Shown here: positions 35,622-49,400 of the stretch, piece after piece
Numbering within the stretch: position 1 is the stretch's first letter
Layout: every line of letters begins with the position of its first letter
NCBI RefSeq assembly: GCF_905404315.1
Contig: NC_066269.1
Span: forward strand, 3,782,001-3,846,000
Direction of reading: 5' to 3'
DNA: 64,000 nt
From: Leptidea sinapis
Taxonomy: Eukaryota; Arthropoda; Insecta; Lepidoptera; Pieridae
The notes under the pieces: model-generated
What the model was told of the DNA's origin: nothing
What the model saw: only the letters and a program-made list of their open reading frames with translations
Database searches by the model: none
Program-made: the position numbers and the translations under genes

Positions 35622-36087
35622 ATAATAGAGCACGGCAATACTTCAAGCCGGCCCACATTCTAGCGCTGTACAAAGCGGAGGTCCGGCCACACATGGAGTA
35701 TTGCTGTCATCTCTGGTCTGGCGCACCCCAGTATCAGCTCGATCCATTTGACCGCGTGCAACGCAGAGCAGCTCGAATTGTCGGGGACCCAGTGTTCTGT
35801 GAACGGCTGGATCATCCCCACCACCTGGATGTGTGGCGGTCCTCCACAGTGCGGTTTACAAGGAGCTTTCTGCCACGTACTACAAAGCTGTGGAATGAAC
35901 TTCCTCGTGCGGTGTTTCCAGGACGATACGACATGGGTACCTTCAAAAAAAGCGCATACACCTACCTTAAAGGCCGGCAACGCTCCTGTGATTCCTCTGG
36001 TGTTGCAAGAGATTTTGGGCGGCGGTGATCACTTAACAACAGATGACCCGTACGTTCGTTTGTCCTCCTATTCCATAAAAAAAAAAA
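35622..36087 (+). mobile_element. J1 LINE 3' part
   Basis: It begins AGAGCACGGCAATACTTCAA and includes the CHLWSGAPQYQLDPFDRVQR block. An internal deletion follows ERLDH, then the 3' UTR runs to TATTCCATAAAAAAAAAA. The deletion joins ERLDH directly to HHLDVWRSSTVRF. Confidence 0.85.
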
Positions 36088-37378
36088 GAAAAAAAATTTT
36101 TTTTAGATAATAATGTAATAATTTTTTATTAACGATGTAAATAAATTATACATACCGACAATTAACCTCAAATCTATAAATGCACTCAAATTAGTTTATT
36201 CAAATCATTTTTATCCCTAATATTCAATATGTATAGATATACTAATAAATTATTAGTAAATACTATGAAGGTCGTATATGAAATTGATTTAATAAAAAAA
36301 CCAAAATAATATTTATTTATTCACACTGTTTAATTGTACTGTTACGAAACACGTGCTCTAAATATAATAATACTAGAAATATACAACTTGAACATAGTTA
36401 TCGATTTTCATGCCAGAACTAGAACTAACTTCATGATGTAGAATTCAGGTGTCGGGGTGCGCGCGCATCGTAAGAATTCACTCTCATCATTTTTCTCCAT
36501 CGCGCCAAAAGAAGTATAACATCAATATACACAAATTTGTTCAGATTATGTAAAAAAATCATTGTTACATGTTACAACGCCATATTCACGTACCAGAAAA
36601 GGCAAATGAAATCACGTCCAAAATATGTCTTGTTGGCCGCTATGTATTAAATATGTGCTATATGTTAATATGTAAGTAGTAAGCATTAGTATGTTACTGT
36701 TTTAATACAATGCCACTTAGCTTGAATGTTATTTAATTTTTTCATAACTTCTTAAAAGCGTATAATATATGAAAATAGTCACATCACGCTCATCATATTA
36801 TTCAATAACCCTTTGATCCCAAACAAATGAATGTAACTGACAAAACCTCGCACAGGTACTAGTTAATTACAGATTATTGGACTTAAGATAAATTATTGGA
36901 CTACCAGCCAATGCGGAATTGTTAAAAATCAGGGTGAAGCTTTGATATGGCAATACCACCCACCGTTCATTCTATCTCACATGCGGCACGGCAGCCAGTT
37001 GTCTATAGTTTACTCAGTCTACGGGTTCTAAGCTCAATGTATTAATACCAGGCCATAAAATCCAAAAAAAATCAATGTATTAATCAGCTGTTCGTCCATT
37101 GTTGACAAATGACAACTGAAAAGTTGACATTGATTAATGATTTGTTATGAAATTTTCTTTATTATAGGTTATGTTTATTGTTTACAAATAGTCCGCCAAA
37201 TACCGGAACAATTCTGATTATGATTACTCAATACCACTATAAAACATGGGTCAGATGTCACAATCAGCTATCAGTATTTGCTTAACGTTTGTTCAACGAA
37301 TAATAGTTATGTGTAATGAAAGCCATGTGATCTCGTGCCTCAAGTCATGAATCTTTTATCTTAGCAATTATTACGACA

Positions 37379-37384
37379 TCAGTA
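37379..37384 (+). promoter_or_regulatory. Candidate FPGS initiator
   Basis: TCAGTA resembles the arthropod Inr and lies 46 bp upstream of the first FPGS ATG. I see no convincing TATA box. Confidence 0.35.
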
Positions 37385-37424
37385 GTTGATCTACGGTCTG
37401 CAGTTTTTTGCTAAATCGTTTAGT

Positions 37425-40400
37425 ATGACCTTTACTGGTATAAGTTTATGTCGTCGTCTAGTTCAATTTGTTGTAATTAAAAGAATGTCTTCTAATAACT
37501 TTGGATACGAGGTGGGTAAATATTTATTTATTAATATGGTTATTAAATTACAATCAATACTAAAGGAATTCCTTATGTTGTGTTTTTTATTTCTATAAAC
37601 TGAAATTTTCCTGTATTTTGCACCATGGTTTTCAGGGTGCTATCAGCAACTTAAACTTATTGCAGTCAAATAAATCAGCTATAGAACAAATAAGAAAGGA
37701 TATTAGAACTGGTCAGGTAATTTATTTCTTTTTTATTCAAAAAACTTTAATAGTATTTTGATTGTTAATCTAATAATATAATTTGTGGTTTGCATTATTG
37801 TAACCAACATAATAATAAAATAATATTGGATTTGAAATAGAATTTGTGTTAAGTAAATAAACTTTGATTTGAATTGAATTCCCATAACTTTACGGTTATA
37901 ATCTATTGCTAAAAAGAAAAATCCACGACACATGTATTCTAAAATGCATATTATGGATGTACAAAATGTTTTTAAATGTACATTGTGCCTTGATTGTAAC
38001 CAGTATGCTAAGATCTAGTCTTAGCGACATTGCCAGACATACCGGTAGTTGCAGAAAGCATCCTTAAAGTTACTTTATATCACATGCTATCTTTGACTGT
38101 CAAAATGAAAAACAAAGAAACAGTATTATATTTAATGAAACAATAACTTTAAGGATGTTTTCTGCAACTATCGGATACACTTACAAAGCTAATCAAAGGA
38201 CATAATAATCAATGAAAGTAAGATGTGACATATTTTTCATTGATAAGTAGTAAGTACAATCTTTATATATAAAAATCATTTGCTGTTCATTAGTATCACT
38301 AAAACTAGAGAACGGCTGGACCGATTTGGCTAATTTTGGTCTTGAGTTATTTGTGGAGGTCCAGAGAAGGTTTAAAAGGTGAATAAATATAAAAATTTTC
38401 GGAATTCAATAAAAACAACAATTTTGTTTTTCTGTTCATGTGTCCCCCGTAGTTCAGAAATCTAATTGAAAGAATAGTTTAAAAAGAATAACTAATTAGA
38501 ATCTTTTTATCTTTCTAACTTTCTCAGATTAACTACAGTTGTTAACTATTATGGCAATACAACGTTTGCTGGATCAGCTAGTCATTCATAATTGGAAGCT
38601 TGTAGTATGCAGTGCTGCCAATTGTATATTCTTGTGCAGGTGTATGACATAGATATTTGATAATTCTTTCAATTATTTTGTATGAAAGATGAGAAACACT
38701 AAAAAACATAATTTAAAAAATCTTACACCATGTGATTGTAATAAACAGTCTCATTAATATCTCAGAATTATGGTAATTCAACATAAACATGTTGTATATA
38801 GAGACATCCTAATCTGTAGTAATATTATAAATATGAATGTAAGTTTGTTTGTTACGCTTTTACACCAGAGCTACTGAACCCGATTTTGATGTAATTTGGT
38901 ACAGAGATAGACTAGAGCTTGGGAAAGGATATAGGCATAATATATAGTTCACTTGGGATTTGTGAAAAAATGAAATTCATGTTGATGGGCTATAGCAACC
39001 TTCCTCGAAATAAGATTCATATAATATGTTGAATACAGGAGCAAAAACGGGAATTGGAACTGGAACAGGACATGAGATAATCTTCAATTCCAAGCTTGCT
39101 TTTTATTTTAAAAAACCCTTTATGTACTCGGACGAAGTCCCGGGCATCAGCTAGTTATAATAATAAGAAAGACTCCTGAATTGGTTAAAGTTCATATTAT
39201 AATCTCAACATCTATGAGTGTTCAAATGTGTCGCAAGTTTCAACCCATATCATATTTTCACTGTTATGTGCAGCTCTTGAGTTGCTTGTTGCCAATAAAA
39301 AAATGGAAAAGCATAGAAGCTAGAAAACTGGTACCCATGTTATTTTAAGTAATGCTAATTTTGTTTTTTTTTTTTAATTCTATCTTTTGATCATTTACAT
39401 GTCTAGATAGACTGTGACAGCTGTGAAAACATTGAGGTTGAAAATTAACCTCTATCTTGAGCAATGCACACACTAACACAAGTTACATACATATCGCAAG
39501 TGTAAACATGGCCCGTATCCATCAGTTTTCTAGCAGCAAGAGGCTCTGTCTAGACTCTAGACCATAGGTTTTCAACGTGGGCGATAACGCGCCTTTGTGG
39601 GCGTTTGAGACTTTCGGGGGGGGCTATAATATAATACTATATACTATAATATAATATCTTACGTTTAAATATAATCGTGGCAATAGCCGTTTTAAATTCG
39701 CGACAGATGGTAAGTAAAATTAAGATGGGGGGCTGTAGAAAAAAACATTCTCAAAGTGGGCGTTGAGCAAAATAAGGTTGAGAAACTATGGTCTAGACAT
39801 ATAATTTTCTAAGGTTCTAGTTTTAGCAACACTGTGTTATATTATTAAATAAGAAAACCATAGTATTCACTTCAAATAGGATCAATACAATTATTTTGTT
39901 TGCAGAAATGTGACAACATACAGCTAATGGAGGACTACTTAATGAGAACTGGAGTGCCACTGTCCAAGCTTGATCAGTTATCTGTGATTCATGTTGCAGG
40001 CACTAAAGGAAAGGTAATAAAAAAAAGTAAACAAAATAAAACATATATTTATTATCATAGACAAGAGACAAGACAAGACATCCACTGCTGGACAGAAGCG
40101 TCCTCGAAAGATCTCCATGATGATCGGTCCTACGTTGCCCTCATCTAACATAAACCGGCGATCTTCACCAGATTGTGGGTCCATTTTGCATCCATATTTA
40201 TTATATTAACAAATAATGTGTTATTAGGTATTTGTTTAATTTTAAATAATAATATTTAGTTATTTGTTTAGATAATTTATATCTATGGTGGGTATTTTAT
40301 TGAAATATAATATATTTTCAAGCAACTTCAAAAACAGGAAAGGGCTCCCAATATGACAGTATTTTTTTATATGGTTACCTCTTAGATCCACCATCTATAG

Positions 40401-43400
40401 ACCTACTCCCAAATTAGTAGGATTAAAAAAAATCTTATCTGATGATGGAATCAGTGAGCAATTGAAAGGAAGTCTTTAAAGGCATTTATATAGTATTTTT
40501 GGATTTATCATCATATCATTGTTATATTATGATGGATCCCTTATATTGGCATATTTTGCTTGCAATTTGGGCCAATTACTCCAACCAGCTTAGCTTATAC
40601 CAGAGGAAGAATGAGAAAGGAGTGCTGAACTGGTTTAAAAATGGTTGAAAATTAAGGACATTTTGAGAAAAGGATAGGTCCGAAGCATGTATGAAAAGAG
40701 TAATGAATGTAGAGGAAGCGCGTGAGGTTTGTTAGGATAGAAGCAAGTGGCATTCTATTGTCTCTGCCAGCCACGACGGGAACAAGGCGTGAGTTTGTGT
40801 GTGTGTAACATGGGAAAATGTGTACAGTTAAAAGTTAACAAATGTTAACCAACAAGTGTATCTAAAAACACAGTAACAAAACAAATTTTAATTCAAAAAC
40901 ACTTTATTCATGTAGGTCACGGAAATGACACTTAAGTATGCAAAAAAAAAATCTTATTGAATTTACCGCTACTTCGTAAAGCAAGAAACTTATTGCCACT
41001 CTTTTAAGTCAAGATTTACATTTTAATTGTTTTACAAATCATTTCAATTACAATGCAAAGTGACGCAACAAAAATACTCAAATGTCAAAAACTGAAAGGC
41101 TTACACGAGTAAGTCAAAAAAAGAAACAAAACAAGAATCACTAGGACTATATCAGTGTTACATATTTATGTTGTGTTGTGATGCTGCTTATTATTATTAT
41201 AATGATGAAAGATCAATGAAAGAATCTGGGTTAAGTAAAAAAAAATATTTTTCTGTCAATACTATTATAGAGACACAAAAAGAACAGATTTTCATAAAAG
41301 ACAGAAACTACGGAACTATTACAAACTTCAAAAACAAAGCACGAAAATATCACGGCGTGTAGGTACCTAACGGCAATGAAACTGCGAACCGTACTGAAGC
41401 AACAGTGCGAGGGGGTGATAGGGGAACGGGAGGGGGCTTATATTTAGATAATATGGCCGTGTTTGTAGCACCTGACCAACATATACCCGCCAAAACTTAC
41501 GCGAGATCGAGATTTAGAATGCATAATTATGAATTGCTTAAACTGGGATGGATATATAAACACTGAGACATGTCGCTTTAAAATCAATAGTAAATGAATC
41601 AGGCACCAGCAGAAATATTTTAAATGAAATTTATATTGCACTAGCGCAATCTGTGCTAGTTTATTGTAGCCGCGCGTGGGGCGGCGCTGCTAAATCCAAA
41701 TTTATTGAATTGGAACGTGGACAAAGGAGCCTAATAAAAAACATGTATTTCAAAAAGACACGATATCCCACTGAAAGACACGAAAAGAAAAGCGCGTACA
41801 CCTTCCTTAAAGGCTGGCAACGCTCTTGTGATTCCTCTGGTGTTGCAGGAGAGTGTGGGCGGCGGTGATCACTTAACACCAGGTGACCCGTACGCTCGTT
41901 TGTCCTCCTATTCCATAAAAAAAAAAGACTATACAATATCAGTAACCTTTTGTCTGTTAGAAAATTATATATTATTGCTATAGTTCTAAAACATTTAAAA
42001 CTCTTCCATGTGATGCAAGCATTTTATTAAAAAGGAGAATAGATATTATTGCAAAAATTCGTGCAACAAAAACCGGATATGCAAATCGCCAGTACAGGAA
42101 GCTCTCAGCCATGCTTTATAATAGGGTTAACAAGGATATATATACCCATTCAAAACCACTTTATGAATGTAAAAAAATGCTAGTAAGTTGGATAAATTCA
42201 CTCACTTATACAGAAACTGAAGAACTTTTAACACAATCATAATATTAATTTAACATTCATTCATTTGATCACAAACACACCTTGACTCACACACACTTCA
42301 TAATACCTCTCACACCTTACTTATCACTCACAACACACCCAATGCACACACCTTATTTCTCACTATACATACTTTTTAGATATACTTCTTACTAGTTAGA
42401 GTTTGATTGTCTGTAAATAATGTAATAAATATTAATAAGCTATGGAAGAGCGGAGTCTTCTAACACAGGCGCTATAGTGCCTAAAAGGAGGCTCCAATCA
42501 TGAATATTGGTTTATGTACAAACTTGCTAAAGAAAATAAACATTTTTGTATTATTACAAGTTAAATGAAAGTTCATGGAGTTCTGATGCCAGGGGTCAAC
42601 GAGTGCGATGTGCGAGTCAATCCTCCGTCACCACGGGTACAGGACTGGCTTCTACTCGTCACCTCACCTAGTAGCCGTGAGGGAACGGATCAGGCTTGCT
42701 GGTAGACCATTGACTGAAGAAGTATTTGCAAAGTATTTCCATAGAGTGTGGGATGCACTATACAGAACGCAGGTAATACTATCTATCTATCCTGTCATAA
42801 CACAAAGCGAGAATCAGACCAAAGACCACTATCACCCAATATTAGTGAAATAATATTTAAGTAGTTAATGTTGTGTGCAAGCAGCAAAGTAAATTATTTA
42901 ATGAGATTCGAGTAGATTGGCTCTGTAAGCCGAAATACAGGTTTCGGGTTAGATTTAGTATCCCGTAGCACGAATTAGGAGGTTAAAAATAGTGAAGTTG
43001 ATAGAGCTTTAGTTCACGATTATAATGATACAATTCTTATTACAAGTTAATGCATCGTTTTCAAGAAAATAACGAAAAAAGTTCCAACCTAAAATGGGTA
43101 AATCACGTAAATAAAATGGTACATGAGCGTAGCATGGCGGTAGGCGGCTAAAAAATGTCAATTGTAAATGAAAAACAGTAAAATGAAATGTAAAAAATAG
43201 TCTGGGACAGACTAGCCGACTTCGTCAATAATAATTTTTAGATTAAAAAGGCTTCATACTTGAATACTGTGCATTACCTTGTAATAAAAGTAGTAGCTAA
43301 TAATGGTGGACCAAAACTCTATCAATTACAATTTATAAAAATTGGTTAGGTTGTGTTTTTATGAAAATACGGGACAAGACGAGCAGGACGTTCAGCTGAT

Positions 43401-46400
43401 GGTAATTAATATGCCCTGCCCATTCCAATGCAGTGCCGCTCAGGATTCTTGAAAAGCCCAAAACTTTTGAGTGGCTCTACAATTGCGCTCGTCACCTTGA
43501 GACATAAGATATTAAGTCTCATTTGCCCAGTAATTTTATTAGCTACGGCGCCTTTCAGACCGAAACACAGTAATGTTTACACATTACTGCTTCACGGCAG
43601 AAATAGGCGCCGTTGTGGTACTCATAATCTACCTGGCCTCCTGTGCCCTTTGCCTCCCACTGGTTATGTTAGAACAGTTAAAACAACGCACGAGCCGAGT
43701 GTAGCGGGCCGCGGTAGAGGCCGGCGAGTGCCAGAAACGAATTCTAGGCGTTTCCCTTTCTCTCCTCCCTATAAAAATGTCCCAACCCTTAAAAATTTTC
43801 ATAATCCTCATAATTCGTGCTACGGGATACTAAGTTTTAACCATACATACTATGCTAAGTTTATTAAATTTATTTGTTTATTAGTGAGAATAAGTTCGTT
43901 TTGTGACTCAAAATAAAATTATTATTAATTCGCAAGCTTCGCAAAAGTGGTTCCACCAGTTGAATACTTCTTGTACATGATGGATTTTTCTACCACCGAG
44001 CAGTAATGTGCAAGTGTGACGTTCAAAAAGTGATATATAAATCCTTCTTTGATTAACAATAGTTGAATTTGAAAGATGCATACTGAACATCCTTACAAAT
44101 TTACTTGGTAATTAATTATTCATACCAATAATATGCAAAATGTTGACTATATAGCTGGCAACACTGTCAGAATCTGACAAGACGAGCCTGATGGTAATTG
44201 ATACGCCTATTACAATTCAGAGCTTCACGGGATTCTTGATTAAGGCGCTATAGTCCTAAAAAGTAACATTTTTGAAAATCTACTTAAAATACTTCTACAA
44301 ATTCGAAAAAACATCTCGATAGATTTATTTTTTGAAAAATAGGCTTTTTTATATGAATTGTTTTATATTATGATAAAACTATGATGGCTATAAACACAAA
44401 ACTTATTTTACTCGATAGTTTATTAGTATTTATAAATATTCATCGTGGGTTTTATCAATTCGCTTTGTGAATTATTTTATATTAATATTTTTCGTAATAA
44501 ACCAAACGCGACCTTGGTTGCATGCTCGCTCATGCCAGCAGTACGCCCGTGACCACTGTCAAGGTCACGGTACTGTGTTAATTTCTCTCGGGCTCACATT
44601 ACGTAAGTATTTGTAAACAGGTACAAAGCGGGAATCATAGTAAAAAAATGACGATGATGCGACAGCATATTTGTTAAAATATATAGGTAAATGGAAGTCG
44701 TAAAGTACTAAAATAAAATGTACGTAATATTATTGAATATTATGCCACGTGGGATTTTTGTATGTATGTACTTTAGGGAAGTTAGATAAATCCAAGATGG
44801 CCGCCGCACAAAATTATGATTTCAACAATATGGGTATCGTATCCGAGGTTCTCGAGGGTACCGAGAACGAATTTGGGATCATTTTTGAAATCATAATTTT
44901 GCGCGGCGGCCATCTTGGATTTCAAAAATGATCCCAAATTCGTTCTCTGCAGCCTCGAGAATGTCGGATACGATATCCATAATGTTGAAATAATAATTTT
45001 GCGCGTAATATATATATATATATTTCTCTCATACGTCGATAAAAAAGATTTACTTCAAAAATGCACAAAAAATATCACAGTTATTCCGTACTCTAGCGCA
45101 ACTGTAAGTTTAAAAAAATATTACGCGGTCCTTCCGGGTCGGCGGTCGTTGGCCCGCATCACTCGGTTCGTTCTCAGCCATGCCCGACGCCCGTGTCCAT
45201 GCGTACCTATCGAATCTTACGTTCGAGCGGTTTTTACCTAAAGTGTTGGGAAAATCTCGCTTTAATCCCAAAATCGTGAGCGGCTTCGCAATTGCGCTCA
45301 TAACTAACGGCCGAAATTAATAATATATTATCTGTAATCCAAGAGATATAAATTGTACGCAGATATTTGCCTATCAGTGGATCGACCTCCAATCCGCGTC
45401 CCAATAACGAAAAAGTCAAACCATCGTTAGGATATCCGTAGATATCTTTTCCCTCTTTAGCCGTTCCATTGTATGCAATATCGATACTCGAGTACATTTA
45501 TTATAACAATATTTTTTTTAATTAGTCCTGCACGAGTGGATTTATTTCGGTAACTACTTTTTACTTCGATGCAATTTTATATAGATTATATTATTACCAA
45601 TTTATCTATCTATATATAAGAGATTTCCACGTATCAAATCACTCATCACGATATCTCTGGAACCATTAGAGCTAAAGATTTAAATTAGGTAGGAATATTC
45701 TTTTCACCGAGTAGAGGTCAGCTAAGAACGGATTTTCCAAAATTCCATCCGCAAGAGTTTTTTTTTATTATGAACAGAACAACGTCTGTCGGGTCAGCTA
45801 GTAAATGATAAATTCGAAATTGTTTTTTCTTATTTTGTGGTGTTTGTTTTGTGGGCATTCTTTAATCTATATCTATTTCTATGTACATAATTATCATTAA
45901 GAAGCAACAAGTTAATATTTTTATCATATACTTATTGGTCATTCACTTTTAATTACATGTTCGCATACTCTACCTATAACTATAACCAGGCCTGTCTCAA
46001 TCCCCGTGTAGGTATCGAAATCGCAAGTTTTGCGGCAGCCTCTGCACAGTAGGCCAGCCAGTCGGGACTCACGAGCGAGTAGTGACGCACGCGCGAGTTT
46101 TGTTGTCATGTACTTCACCAATCCGACTGTAATTTCAAAAATGGAGAAACATAAATAAAGCAAAAGATATTAAAGGTCATTGCGGTCCAAAATTTAAATT
46201 TTTAAGCGTCCTTAAGACGCTGAAATAATCTTATTTAAAGTGATATTTTATGAATAAAAAGTTTATGATTTGTCAAGTGTGTGTGCATATTATTTACATC
46301 TCGCGTTACGAATTATTATAATGAAATTACCATTCATGATAGCGACCTATTTTAAAACTACGATTTAAAATTACGATTAGATACCTATTTATATTATAAA

Positions 46401-49400
46401 AACTGAGTTTTTTTTTGTAAGAAGACCTTATAGTAGATAAGTACAGTTTTAGGTAAAGAAGTCAACCCCAATGTTGTTAGAAGAGGTAAGAGTCATGCGA
46501 TAGAAAGAGAGGCAACTTCTAGGTGTCTAAAAATATAGGTTAGTAGCGCTGTACGATCTGAATTACACCTTATTCTTTGGCCTCAAGAGTCTCTATTTCT
46601 TTAATTGATTTTGCGCACGTCTGTGGTTGTTCTATTATATATTTTTTGCTATAACTACTTTCAACCAAAAATATCAACGAATCGGTATTTGTATATTATG
46701 TTTTTATCTTGTTACAGAAATATAAAGGAGACATGCCGAAGTATTTCTCATTTTTAACGGTGCTGGCATTTAATGTGTTCCTGGAAGAGAAAGTAGATGT
46801 TGCCATCATTGAGGTTGGCATCGGTGGCATTGTGGATTACACTAACGTATTAAGGTATGTCTCTGACAGATTTTTATTTACTGCTTTTCTTTTTTGTGAT
46901 TATCTAGTTTAGTATGTCAACTCTTTACGGCTGAAATACAGCACATTACCACAGTGCCGGAGCAAGCGCGGGGCCCGTAGCAAATTCTTTCAAAGAGCCC
47001 TGGGTCATTATTGGAAATATTCGGTTACCGAGTGTCTGACGTGGATTGTGTTAGTAGAAAAAGTTGTAAAGTTTTACGTTTTTGTGACATCAAGTTAATT
47101 CAGTATACAACATCTTAATAAGATTCACTCAAAAAATTACGCTCAGGCAGAAATGAGTGGGTTTAAATATGCGAGAGCCCCTTGCGCGCGGGGCCCGTAG
47201 AAAATAATAAACTTGCTACGTGCTTAATCCGGCACTGCATTATCAAGTTCAGACATAGCTTTTATGCAGGACTTTTGTAGTTATTATTTTATTTTTCTAT
47301 AATTTTTAAATAAATAAATCGAATTGAAATAAAGGTATGTTACATGCAAGCATTTCGTCAGAAACCCTTAATACGTGTCGAATACAATTTTACAAATTGT
47401 CACTTTGTACTCATAATGTGGGTAGTTGATTATTGAAATAATATGTGCAGTACACGATATTAAGCTCCCATGACCAACTTAAATATGGCATAAGGTGATA
47501 CCACATAGTTTCAATCACAATGCATTTGCTGCTGATTATGAAACATAGCTATCTAATTATCTCTGTTGATAGAATCCCTAGAATTATAAAAAATCAAAAA
47601 GTAGGAATGTATTTTGCTGCAACAGCTGACAGTATTAGAAACGTTGTTCAAGTGATATTGACCCTTATTACGTAGGGCCTGTACGTTGTATTACAATGCT
47701 GGCTAAAGAAGTTTACATTAGAATCTTTGATTTTTTTAATCTGCAACCTCACTATTCATTTACCAGTGGGAGGCTCCTTTGCACATGATGTCGGCTAGAT
47801 TATGGGTACCCCAACTGTGTCTATTTTTACCGTGAAACAGTAATGTGTAAACATTATTGTGTTTCGGTATTTTTTAAATTGTTTAAATTTATCGACACAT
47901 TCATGACTATCGTCATAAATTATAATGAGTTCACAGCACTATCGCATTCCTGAACTCTGCATTCAACTCGCGCGATATCGGTAGGTACACATAAATCAAC
48001 GGACAATCTTATATTATAATCCCGGTGTTTGTTACCAAACTCCTGCGAAACGGCTAAACCAATTTGTTTGTATATCGGGTAGGTCTGAGAATCGGCCAAC
48101 ATCTATATTTCATACCCCTAAATGTTAAGGGTCACCCAACCCTAAATATTTTTATTGACAATTTTATTTATTTTTATTTTATTATGATTCAGCATAAAAA
48201 AATACATGCAACTTCAAATTTTGACCCATACACGATCAACTCCTATTTTTGTATCGCGATTTTTATATCACTCTATTCCATCCACATGTTCGCAATAGAG
48301 TTGCAAGATGGCAATCGAATATAATGATTATTGTAGTACGATGAAGTGTGTGGTGGGGTCCAGAGTTAGACAGGCTGCGCTGCAAAGTAAGGAAGCTGTT
48401 CAACAGAGCCAAAAATACTCGGGCACCAGACGACTGGGATGCATATAAACAGGCCCAATATCGTTTCAAGAGGCGCATCCGCGAAAGGAAGAGAGAAAGC
48501 TGGAGACGCTTCTGTACTAACATTGAATCCACAAACCAAGCGGCTAAAGTAAAAAACATCCTTTCACGCGACCCAGAGCGTAATCTGGGTTGCTTGAAAA
48601 AATCTGACGGCACATACACCAAATCCGACCCCGAGACCTGCGAACTACTCCTGCAAACTCACTTCCCTGGATGCCGCATCACAAACAACCAGACGTGGGA
48701 GGAAGTGGCATCGCAGAGCAACACACCGGATCAAACGGATTGGACCACAGCTCACAGGGTGGTAGACAAAGACAAGGAAATGTGGGCAATTAACAGCTTT
48801 CTTCCATTTAAATCAGGAGGCCTGGACGGGATCTTCCCAGGACTGCTACAATGGAGCGGTATGGGGCCGCTAGTAGCGCATTTAACTGCAATCTATAGGG
48901 CATGCCTGGCCTACAAATACATACCGCTCCAGTGGAGGGAGGTAAAAGTGGTATTTATCCCTAAGCCCGGCAAAAGTGATTACACAAATCCCAAATCGTA
49001 CAGGCCAATCAGTCTCACATCATTTTTGTTGAAGACTCTAGAGAGACTCTGCGATAGGGATATTAGGGAAAATGCCCTCATACAAAAACCGCTACATGAC
49101 AACCAACACGCCTATACTCAGGGCAGATCAACCGAATCCGCACTCTATTGCGTAACATCTCTCGCAATGAAAGGATTATCACGTAAACAATCAACCTTAG
49201 GTGCTTTTATTGATATCGAAGGCGCCTTCGACAAAACCCCTTTCACTAGCATAGGCCGAGCGCTAGCCGCTCATGATGTAGATCCTACAATTGCCGGGTG
49301 GATAGACAGCATGTTGAGGCATAGGGCGATACGATTTACTGTGAACACCAGTACTAGATGTGTGGTGGCAACGGGCTGCCCACAAGGAGGGGTACTCTCG

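Larger units (their letters stand above)
32114..37424. other. AK8-FPGS divergent intergenic region
   Basis: 5.3 kb between the two start codons with no host gene that I can read. Contents: an RTE-LINE scrap near 33648-33780, a LINE RT fragment (34090-34970), a CA-rich microsatellite (34758-34828), a J1 fragment (35622-36087), and short elements sharing TTATACTTCTTT and GCGCGCGCAT at about 32767, 35445 and 36430-36525. An initiator-like TCAGTA at 37379 lies 46 bp before the FPGS ATG. Confidence 0.6.
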
